Positions 14,204 to 19,666 of a DNA stretch of 19,666 nucleotides are shown one piece after another. The stretch covers positions 1 to 19,666 of the forward strand of contig JAGZDD010000066.1 of assembly GCA_018369015.1 (NCBI GenBank), in the 5' to 3' direction. The position numbers and the translations under genes are program-made. Each line of letters begins with the position of its first letter. Position 1 is the first letter of the stretch. A model generated the notes under the pieces. That model was not told where the DNA came from. It did not search any database and saw only the letters and a program-made list of their open reading frames with translations. Source of the stretch: Clostridiales bacterium. Lineage in GTDB: Bacteria; Bacillota; Clostridia; Lachnospirales; Lachnospiraceae.

Positions 14204-14958
14204 TTTTTTATAAATACAAGCTTTCCCTTATCCCCAAGGCTTTCCTCAAAGCGGTAGCCAAGCCCGGAAAATTTTTTTATTCCTTCAATATCCTCAACGC
14301 CCTGCTCCGACATAAAGCGAACCATTTCTCCCCGGGCCATTTTAGCCATTGTTCCTTTCTGGACAATTTTCTTGTCTTTCCACTCTCCAAAGATTACCGT
14401 CACATAATGATCTTCTCTGGATAAATATTTTTCAATGCATTTGGAATATTCTGCGGAAGCCAGATTGATAATCAGCCGGCTCGAACACTCCTCCATAAGG
14501 GCGTCATAAAGGCTTCTCCCCCAAAAATCATAAAGATTTTTAAAACCGCCCACAGCGGCCCGCGCCTGCATTTCCAGGCGATAAGGTACAACGCCGTCCT
14601 GAGGCTTTAATATTCCGTAAAAACCGGACAATATCCGAAGGTGTTCTCCCACATAGCGCCACTGGCGGTCTGTAAATATCCCCGGAGCCATATACTGATA
14701 GGCAATGCCTTCATAGGAAAGAAGTGCGGGAGTGAGCTGCCTTGTAAGCTCCATATTCTGAAAACGCTGGAAATTTTCTTCTGCAATCTTATCATTGCAC
14801 TTCCACAAAGCCTTTAACTCACCATAGCTTTTATTACGAATCCACTCCAAAAGCTTTGCTGTGCGCGGGAGAAATGCAGGCAGGCCCAAAACGCCTATAC
14901 TGTCAGTATCCACATTCATTTTTTTAGCAGGGGATAAAATAATCTTCATACCAGCCAT
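14185..14958 (-). CDS. yaaA: YaaA-family (DUF328) peroxide stress protein
   Basis: A 257-residue YaaA-family protein. Landmarks are KIILSPAKKM at the N-terminus, 'YEGIAYQYM', 'LRILSGFYGILKPQDGVVPYRLEM', 'NLYDFWG' and 'LIINLASAEYSKCI'. In E. coli YaaA lowers free iron and limits DNA damage under hydrogen peroxide. The ATG at 14958 overlaps the TAA of the isomerase gene by one base and has no clear ribosome site, so coupled translation is likely; an ATG at 14949 (MKIIL) is an alternative. The final residues (about KDNLMP) are encoded by the 52-bp repeat at 14185-14203, so the natural C-terminus appears to have been replaced or extended by repeat insertion. Confidence 0.92.
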   Translation of the reverse strand: MAGMKIILSPAKKMNVDTDSIGVLGLPAFLPRTAKLLEWIRNKSYGELKALWKCNDKIAEENFQRFQNMELTRQLTPALLSYEGIAYQYMAPGIFTDRQWRYVGEHLRILSGFYGILKPQDGVVPYRLEMQARAAVGGFKNLYDFWGRSLYDALMEECSSRLIINLASAEYSKCIEKYLSREDHYVTVIFGEWKDKKIVQKGTMAKMARGEMVRFMSEQGVEDIEGIKKFSGLGYRFEESLGDKGKLVFIKKDNLMP

Positions 14959-15788
14959 TAATGCACATTTTTCCGAAGATATTCCAGATCCTCTTTCAGA
15001 CAGTCCATACGTGTGCCTTTATATGTATATTCTCTTTCGACAATATAAATATGGCAGCCCTGGGCGTCTGCTGCCGCCTTGATGGCATTCCAGTCATTAA
15101 TACCCTGGCCGGTCGGACAGTCCATTGACATCTTAAGTTCATTTGCTTTTTTCATTTCATCACTAATCACCGGACGGCCCTTTTCATCAAACTTCATGTC
15201 TGCCGGATTCATCGGCGGCTCCGGCCCGATAACTTTATCTGTTTCCTTCACATGAATCAGCTTAATACGCCCTTTATGGCTGTTAATAAATGCGACGGGG
15301 TCCTCCCCGGCGGCAGAACACCACCCTGCATCCAGCTCAAAGCCTACAAGCGCTGGGGCTGTATGCTCCATCAGTGTATCAATAACTTTTTCACCGTCAA
15401 AGACATTAAATTCCTGGGTGTGGTTATGGTATGTCACCATAAGCCCTGCCTCCTGGCATTTTGCGCCCAATTCATTAAGCGTTTTGGCAAACTCTAAGGC
15501 AGCCTTATGATCCGGGATGTAATGCATCCCAATACCGATATAGCTCATACCAAGCGCTTTTGCGTAAGGAATCATTTCCTCCACCTTATCTGCATTCGTA
15601 TGAAGAGAAACTGCTTCAAGCTCCCGGTTTTCTAAAAGCTCTTTCATTTCTTCTGCAGGCATTTCAAAATTGGTAGCAAATAACTCGACTCCGGAATATC
15701 CCATATCTGCAGCAGCACAAATCTGGGCCCTTGTCAAAGCAGGGTCAAACTCCCCAAAAGAAAACATTTGCAAATAAATTTTATCCAT
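14958..15788 (-). CDS. TIM-barrel sugar phosphate isomerase/epimerase family protein
   Basis: A 276-residue xylose-isomerase-like TIM barrel (AP endonuclease 2 family fold). The expected metal ligands are visible: Glu35 in YSGVELFATN, the His pair in TYHNHTQEF, the Asp in GFELDAGW, the His in IKLIHVKE, and the Glu in YIVEREY. Members interconvert keto sugars or inosose-type cyclitols. 'GFELDAGWCSAAGEDPVAF' resembles many inosose or sugar epimerase annotations, but the substrate is not fixed. AGGAGG lies seven bases before the ATG. It begins 11 bases after the DUF2284 gene and its stop overlaps the yaaA start. Confidence 0.87.
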   Translation of the reverse strand: MDKIYLQMFSFGEFDPALTRAQICAAADMGYSGVELFATNFEMPAEEMKELLENRELEAVSLHTNADKVEEMIPYAKALGMSYIGIGMHYIPDHKAALEFAKTLNELGAKCQEAGLMVTYHNHTQEFNVFDGEKVIDTLMEHTAPALVGFELDAGWCSAAGEDPVAFINSHKGRIKLIHVKETDKVIGPEPPMNPADMKFDEKGRPVISDEMKKANELKMSMDCPTGQGINDWNAIKAAADAQGCHIYIVEREYTYKGTRMDCLKEDLEYLRKNVH

Positions 15789-15799
15789 TGTAAATCCTC

Positions 15800-16387
15800 C
15801 TATCTCATAAAAATGGCCCCAAAATACGTCACTGTATTCGGACCGTTAATGTAATTAAGACCTGCCTTTTGCGCCAGGTCAGACACCAAAATCCCATGGG
15901 ATTCCAGGGAAGCAAAGGCCTCCCCCGGCCGGCGGCACGGCTCTCCCGCTGATACGCTGCACTCTGCGCAACGATGGCAGCCTCCGGCGGAAAGGAATAA
16001 AAATTCCGGCCCTTCTTTGGACAATGCGGCCTTAGCAGGACTTTCACAGGCCTGGCGTTCTTTTACAAATTGAACAGCTTTAAAAAAAACTGCATCAAAA
16101 TCTTTTGCCGCCGCCTCCATTCCTTCAAAATCATAGGAATCTTCCAACAGGCCGATCGTCTGGATGACAGCCGCCTGCCGATATTGCCTGACCCGTTCAA
16201 TACATTCCTCAATCGTACCGCAGTGGGGCGGGCAGACCCAGGTGCGGCCATATTCGCCGCAATAATTCATTTCACAGCTTAGCCGAAGCCCCGGATCTAA
16301 CACAATATCAGACACAAAAACCGGCACACAGTTCACTGCACCACAGGTGTTTTTAAGTTTCTCCAAAAATTTTTTATCCAACTCCAA
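15800..16387 (-). CDS. DUF2284 cysteine-rich metal-binding protein
   Basis: A protein of about 195 residues with the DUF2284 cysteine pattern. An N-terminal group is CEMNYCGEYGRTWVCPPHC, and a second group is CHRCAECSVSAGEPCRRP, followed by 'ASLESHGILVSDLAQKAG'. Such patterns suggest Fe-S cluster or zinc binding; the role is unknown. The frame is open from a TTG at 16429, overlapping the CARF gene. However, GGGAGG sits eight bases before the TTG at 16387 (MELDKKFLEKL), and this start gives the length and N-terminus usual for the family. It begins 14 bases after the CARF-nuclease stop and ends 11 bases before the isomerase start, so all three are likely one operon. Confidence 0.82.
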   Translation of the reverse strand: MELDKKFLEKLKNTCGAVNCVPVFVSDIVLDPGLRLSCEMNYCGEYGRTWVCPPHCGTIEECIERVRQYRQAAVIQTIGLLEDSYDFEGMEAAAKDFDAVFFKAVQFVKERQACESPAKAALSKEGPEFLFLSAGGCHRCAECSVSAGEPCRRPGEAFASLESHGILVSDLAQKAGLNYINGPNTVTYFGAIFMR

Positions 16388-16401
16388 GCCATTAACCTCC
16401 C

Positions 16402-17592
16402 TCACCTTATAATCGTCCGGTTCTGACAAATCGCCCGCTCCAACCGCTTTGGAAAATCCGGACGCCGTATATCCCCTTCATCCATGACAATAATCCCCAT
16501 CTCCCTGGCTTTAAGATAAATTCCCATCCGGCGCTCTTTAATATTGCTGTACGTAACAAGAACACGGATCACATGACCCCTGCTGACTCTGTGGCTGACC
16601 GCATACAGCTCGTTTACCGCATCCGCATCTGTGGAGTTTTCCGACATTTTACAGGACACAACGACCGGCACACAGCCAAACATCGCAGTTACATCAATTT
16701 CATTGCCAATAATATCCTGGTCATCATTGCGGTTCCAGTCCACCTTAAGGCTATTACGTACATCATGGAATTTTTTTGATGATCTGAGGGCATAGTAGGT
16801 AAGAAATTCAAGCCAAACGCCATAGGTTGTCAGAAAATTCAAACACTCCATATCCCGGTAATCAAACTGTATATGATCATTTTTTATACTTAAATTTAAA
16901 ATCATATGAGTACGCGCCAGAAAATGCATTATTTTTTCATCTGGCACAAAACGCCGGCTCTTTCCATGGCCCTCCAAATCTGCACTAAAATGCCGGGTAT
17001 GATTTGCCCGGCTGCTCACGCTGTTCTTTTGTAAAAAAGAGCATATCCCTGACCAGGCTCCGGCATTTTCCAGCACCTTACAGGCTGTGGCATAAAGATT
17101 TTCCCGGTTTTTGTCCAAATACCCGTTATCCGCACAGGATATAACCTTTCCTCCCGCAGCCTCTACAATATCGGTAATTTCAAGGCTTTGGCAGCCAAAG
17201 CGGTAAGACGGATGATTGATGGAGTAAATGCGGAAGTTACGTATATCCGCACATATAAGATCAGCCTCGTTCTCCGAACAGCAGCGGTAAGCCGCCACTG
17301 CGGCCAGTTCATTTCCCCCCGTAAGGTCAATGAGAATTTCTTCTGTTTTATTTTCGCTAATATATCTGGAAAGCTTATCCTCCATGGCCCAGAAATCCGA
17401 AGAATCCCATGTTCCAAGCTCAAGCTTTAAATAGGGAATATATTTCCGGCACGCAAGATACGTATTATATACCGCCGTGTGCGTAAAAAACATGGGATCA
17501 AAGTAAAACATGACAATATCCGGCTGTATTCCTACAGCCGCAACCATATTTTCAAGAATATTTTTATGGTAAAATTCAATAAGAAGCTTCAC
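16402..17592 (-). CDS. CARF-domain nuclease, Card1/Can2-like (DUF1887)
   Basis: A 396-residue protein resembling the DUF1887/Card1-Can2 family: an N-terminal CARF domain that senses cyclic oligoadenylate and a C-terminal PD-(D/E)XK nuclease. The N-terminus (KLLIEFYHKNILENMVAAV) and IDLTGGNELAAVAAY (TGGNE at 91-95, where relatives have TGGTK) mark the CARF part. A variable middle (about 155-235) leads to the nuclease: W-L-E at about 260-262, then NEIDVTAMFG (E298, D300), then VVVSCK (Lys315). The Ser at 313 replaces the acidic residue of a textbook ExK, which I believe other members share. The start is GTG 17592; TTG 17604 and GTG 17601 are alternatives. Typical partners (type III CRISPR genes, cyclase, array) are absent. 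It heads a stress-type gene train and sits directly after a repeat island. Confidence 0.78.
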   Translation of the reverse strand: MKLLIEFYHKNILENMVAAVGIQPDIVMFYFDPMFFTHTAVYNTYLACRKYIPYLKLELGTWDSSDFWAMEDKLSRYISENKTEEILIDLTGGNELAAVAAYRCCSENEADLICADIRNFRIYSINHPSYRFGCQSLEITDIVEAAGGKVISCADNGYLDKNRENLYATACKVLENAGAWSGICSFLQKNSVSSRANHTRHFSADLEGHGKSRRFVPDEKIMHFLARTHMILNLSIKNDHIQFDYRDMECLNFLTTYGVWLEFLTYYALRSSKKFHDVRNSLKVDWNRNDDQDIIGNEIDVTAMFGCVPVVVSCKMSENSTDADAVNELYAVSHRVSRGHVIRVLVTYSNIKERRMGIYLKAREMGIIVMDEGDIRRPDFPKRLERAICQNRTIIR

Positions 17593-17604
17593 CCTGATCA
17601 CCAA

Positions 17605-17629
17605 CCTTTCTTTAAATAATGCCTGCTAC
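17605..17629 (-). promoter_or_regulatory. Leader end and ribosome site region of the CARF nuclease gene
   Basis: On the minus strand AAAGAAAGG lies at 17613-17605 and GGTGAT at about 17602-17597, before the GTG at 17592. A degenerate repeat arm (ATAATGCCTGC, about 17616-17626) pairs with the adjoining GCAGACATTAT arm, so a hairpin can form close to the ribosome site. Confidence 0.4.
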
Positions 17630-17878
17630 GCAGACATTATACCATGGCCGCAAGCGGCCATGGTATGGTGTTGCCCGATATGCGTACTTTCGCGCAGAAG
17701 AAGGCTCGCTTACGCTCGCCGCGCGAAAGACGCGGTATAATGTCTGCTCACGCAGACATTATACCATGGCCGCAGGCGGCCATGGCAGCCCCGGCGGATG
17801 CGCAGCGGATTTATGCGGCAAGCGCAGAAACCGCTTTATGCGCAGTATAATGTCTGCTCACGCAGACATTATACCATG
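17620..17878. repeat. Array of cloverleaf repeat units with 14-bp inverted arms
   Basis: Two complete units (17630-17747 and 17752-17857) are bounded by GCAGACATTATACC and its reverse complement (13 of 14 bases in the second right arm), joined by TCAC. A third left arm lies at 17862-17875 and a decayed right arm at 17616-17626. Each unit starts with a perfect hairpin (ATGGCCGC, 2 bases, GCGGCCAT; extended to 13 bp in unit 1). Each holds a second long hairpin: CTTTCGCGC 17687-17695 with GCGCGAAAG 17721-17729 in unit 1, and TGCGCA/GCGG with CCGC/TGCGCA in unit 2. The inner sequences differ while the arms are conserved. Confidence 0.92.
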
Positions 17879-17896
17879 AATTGTTTCCTGTTTTAA
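17868..17896 (-). promoter_or_regulatory. Candidate promoter reading through the repeat array into the CARF nuclease
   Basis: On the minus strand TTAAAA (17896-17891), 17 bases and TATAAT (17873-17868), preceded by TG at the extended position (TGGTATAAT). Two more TGGTATAAT copies occur in the inner arms (about 17766-17758 and 17644-17636), so up to three start points may face the nuclease gene. Confidence 0.5.
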
Positions 17897-17932
17897 GTAG
17901 ATTTTATGCATTTTATTAAGTTTTATGTATTG
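17879..17932. other. AT-rich spacer between the two repeat clusters
   Basis: A 54-base AT-rich stretch with two TTTTATGyAT motifs (17903-17911 region and 17921-17930). It contains no gene. Its left edge supplies the -35 of the candidate promoter at 17868-17896. Confidence 0.5.
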
Positions 17933-18174
17933 TTGGTTACTGTTCACAGCCTGGCTAATCACTCGCTGATCAGCCAGGCCTGACAGAGATTCAGGAGTGA
18001 GCTTGCTCCTTTTTCGCGAAGCAATGAGCCAAACTGGGGAGCTTGCTCACCAGCTTGGCGACTGCCGCGACCCGTTGAAGCGAAGCGTCAACAGGTCGCG
18101 GCAAAACTCTAAATGAGCCTGCGAAGTTACTATTCTCGGCGAAGCCGTGAATAGTAACATTGGTTGGTTACTGT
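17933..18174. repeat. Cluster of five hairpins flanked by 11-bp direct repeats
   Basis: TTGGTTACTGT occurs at 17933-17943 and again at 18164-18174. Between them are five inverted repeats. They are GCCTGGCT/AGCCAGGC (17949-17979), AGGAG/CTCCT followed by five T (17993-18014), and a 30-base hairpin with inner GAGC-TT-GCTC (18028-18059). Then come GCCGCGACC/GGTCGCGGC with inner GTTGA/TCAAC (18064-18102) and GTTACTATTC/GAATAGTAAC with inner CGGC-GAA-GCCG (18126-18158). No frame of note crosses it. Confidence 0.9.
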
Positions 18175-18202
18175 GCATGGTCAGCCGCAAACGATAGGTG
18201 TT

Positions 18203-18886
18203 TTATTCAGAGGCATGCGTGTTTGCTAAGCAGCGTTGCCGGGCGGTCTTTAGGCGCAGGTTAAATTGCCCGTAAAAGTCCTGGTTATAATCATAAGGGG
18301 TGAGATAAAACAATTCGAGAATAAATATATCCATTTTTTTGATGAATGTTTCATCTTTGTTTTTTTCGATGACAGCCTCCATATCCATGAGATAGCCGTG
18401 CCAGTCGCATATATAACGTTCGTAGGTTTTTAAATCCGGTATTTGCAGCCATTTTTTTATTTTTACCTTTGTCCGGTTTTCTTTCTTACATTCATAGGTC
18501 TGTAAAAAGTATTTGAAGTCTTTATCCTCATAGTAGCGCCCAAGAGGAAAAAGGCGGCAGATACCGGGCCTGAAATCATGTACCGAGCACCGTCCTTCGC
18601 TATTCAAAAAGGCACAGGATGAAGTATCATCAAGCATTTTCAGGTTTGGAAGAATAATCCCGTCAACAACATTCAGCTCCACCGGCCCGGACAGCAGCAT
18701 TTCAAAGGTTTTATGAAGATTTTTACACAGCAGGAAAATGTCCATAGGGTCTAATATAATAGAACGCCCCATATCCCTGCAGCAGGCACTGCAGCCAAGA
18801 CACTCGTTGCAGCCCAATTTAGCCATATCCTCAGAACCGTAAAGGCGGCCGTCGGAAATTTCATCTAATGTTATATTTCTTTTCAT
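18203..18886 (-). CDS. YkgJ-family cysteine cluster protein
   Basis: A 227-residue protein whose N-terminal half has the YkgJ/zinc-or-iron-chelating pattern: CNECLGCSACCRDMG (residues 26-40), then CAFLNSEGRCSVHDFRPGICRLFPLG. The eight or so cysteines and the 'RP.iCR.fPl' signature are typical; members are thought to bind zinc or an Fe-S cluster, with no agreed function. The C-terminal half is helical, charged and variable. AGAGGA lies seven bases before the ATG. The membrane protein gene upstream ends 36 bases away, so both are probably on one transcript. Downstream lies the repeat island, and no clear U-tailed terminator was found on this strand. Confidence 0.83.
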   Translation of the reverse strand: MKRNITLDEISDGRLYGSEDMAKLGCNECLGCSACCRDMGRSIILDPMDIFLLCKNLHKTFEMLLSGPVELNVVDGIILPNLKMLDDTSSCAFLNSEGRCSVHDFRPGICRLFPLGRYYEDKDFKYFLQTYECKKENRTKVKIKKWLQIPDLKTYERYICDWHGYLMDMEAVIEKNKDETFIKKMDIFILELFYLTPYDYNQDFYGQFNLRLKTARQRCLANTHASE

Positions 18887-18922
18887 ACATTATTCCTCTC
18901 ATCCAAGCATCCATGAAATTAA

Positions 18923-19666
18923 TCACTCAAAATTCAGGAAAAAGCTGAGCCCGCTCTCGTTATCCACAGGCTCCACGGCTACAACATTTTTATCTGTCAC
19001 ACTAAGCGCCGCTCCAAGCTGCTCCCCGCCTTTTTCACACCGGAATACATAAAAGCCCAGTCCGCTGGCATTAGAGCTTAACAGCTCTGGTTCATTATCA
19101 AAAATTATCCCAAGCACCTCTGTACTTGCAGCAGACTTTTCATAATTAACATTTTCATATCCCTGGCTGGACAAAATATCTTTTCCCTGCCGGACTGTCA
19201 TAGGAGCTGCGACCGCCAGATAGATAACTATAATAACAATAATCCCAACAAAAAGCAGACAGGCCATCGCCGAAAGCGGCCTTTTCTCTGAAGGGCTGTA
19301 AAAGCAGAACAGCCCAATCATAATTAAGATACCAAAATATAAATAAATATTCAATGTATAAGGATCTATGAACAGAGCATAAAACATAAATATTGTCGCT
19401 GCCACAAGAATAAAGCCGCTTACAATAAACGAAATCTTTTTCCCTGCGGACCAAACGCCGCCCTGCCATTTTTGTATAAACTCAGCAATGGGCCGGCGCC
19501 GCAGCAAGCGTGGGGCCGCCTTACCGTCCTCTGGTTTTGTATAAATACCTGATTTCAAAAGCTCCTCCCCGCCCTTTTCGTCCTCTCCCCCGGCTTTAGG
19601 ATACCCGCCGTTTAAAACCCATCCAAGCAAGGCAAATACAGGAAACAGGGGACTTAAATTGAAATA
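18923..19666 (-). CDS. Membrane protein of unknown function, 5'-truncated by the window edge
   Basis: The frame is open from the TGA at 18923 to the last base of the window, so the start lies outside. A TTG at 19630 could start a 235-residue form, but it has no ribosome site, and the upstream residues (FNLSPLFPVFA) look like part of the protein. Visible are a hydrophobic N-terminal stretch, a charged linker rich in Glu, Lys and Arg (about residues 15-58 from 19630), three membrane segments (SFIVSGFILVAATIFMFYALF, IYLYFGILIMIGLFCFY and ACLLFVGIIVIIVIYLAV) and a C-terminal soluble domain of about 90 residues. The family was not recognised. It lies just upstream of the YkgJ-type gene, in the same direction. 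Confidence 0.6.
   Translation of the reverse strand, partial: YFNLSPLFPVFALLGWVLNGGYPKAGGEDEKGGEELLKSGIYTKPEDGKAAPRLLRRRPIAEFIQKWQGGVWSAGKKISFIVSGFILVAATIFMFYALFIDPYTLNIYLYFGILIMIGLFCFYSPSEKRPLSAMACLLFVGIIVIIVIYLAVAAPMTVRQGKDILSSQGYENVNYEKSAASTEVLGIIFDNEPELLSSNASGLGFYVFRCEKGGEQLGAALSVTDKNVVAVEPVDNESGLSFFLNFE

Noticed and set aside
17619..17879. Open frames of 68-86 codons on the plus strand across the repeat array
   Set aside because: They exist because stop codons are rare in the GC-rich hairpins; the translation follows the inverted repeats, there is no ribosome site, and the frames break with unit structure.
17620..18174. CRISPR array
   Set aside because: Repeats are few, strongly palindromic, unevenly spaced and joined directly arm to arm, with no set of uniform unique spacers and no cas genes nearby.
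17933..18174. Integron attC-like sites (GTTAC ends and long hairpins)
   Set aside because: The ends do not match the GTTRRRY / RYYYAAC core pair, no integrase or cassette genes are present, and hairpins are several per element instead of one.

Overview
The window reads as a chromosomal segment of a low-to-mid GC anaerobic member of the Clostridia, most likely a Lachnospiraceae-type gut anaerobe. The reasons are strong AGGAGG-type ribosome sites, TTG and GTG starts, sigma-A promoters of TTGnnn-N17-TATAAT type, a two-gene SUF-like Fe-S assembly operon, an 8-oxoguanine deaminase-type amidohydrolase and cysteine-rich families (DUF2284, YkgJ) common in anaerobes. This assignment is inference from gene content; no rRNA, tRNA or complete marker set is present.

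Layout. (1) 1-1100: the 3' part of an RpiR-type regulator (+) facing a small DUF3592-like membrane protein (-). (2) 1198-4610 (-): Gfo/Idh/MocA oxidoreductase, a small probable DNA-binding protein, a Uma2 nuclease-fold protein, and a divergent enolase. (3) 4772-7980 (-): an apparent operon sufC -> sufB/D-like -> amidohydrolase, read from a good promoter at about 8182-8210 through a leader holding three tandem 52-bp hairpin repeats. (4) 8471-9271 (+): HAD (Cof-type) phosphatase, convergent with a membrane-anchored XRE regulator (9381-10118, -) whose promoter overlaps a perfect inverted repeat. (5) 10312-17592 (-): a nearly gapless, partly overlapping gene train. In transcription order it is a CARF-nuclease (Card1/Can2-like, DUF1887), DUF2284 protein, TIM-barrel sugar isomerase, YaaA peroxide-stress protein, SseB-domain protein, Bcp peroxiredoxin, OYE-type flavin oxidoreductase, and MBL-fold hydrolase ending in a terminator. 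(6) 17605-18202: about 600 bases without a gene, packed with inverted repeats. (7) 18203-19666 (-): YkgJ-type cysteine-cluster protein and a membrane protein that runs off the window.

The most unusual part is the pair formed by the CARF-type nuclease and the repeat island in front of it. No CRISPR array, cas gene or cyclic-oligonucleotide synthase is visible here, so the nuclease looks like an orphan effector sitting at the head of a redox/peroxide-stress gene train. The island contains near-identical cloverleaf units bounded by 14-bp inverted arms, each arm giving a TGGTATAAT extended -10 toward the nuclease. A second hairpin cluster flanked by 11-bp direct repeats lies beside it. A second repeat family (52-bp double-hairpin units, 3+ copies and about 2 copies) occupies the 5' side of two unrelated genes, sufC and the SseB-domain gene, and in one case supplies the last codons of the gene before it (yaaA).
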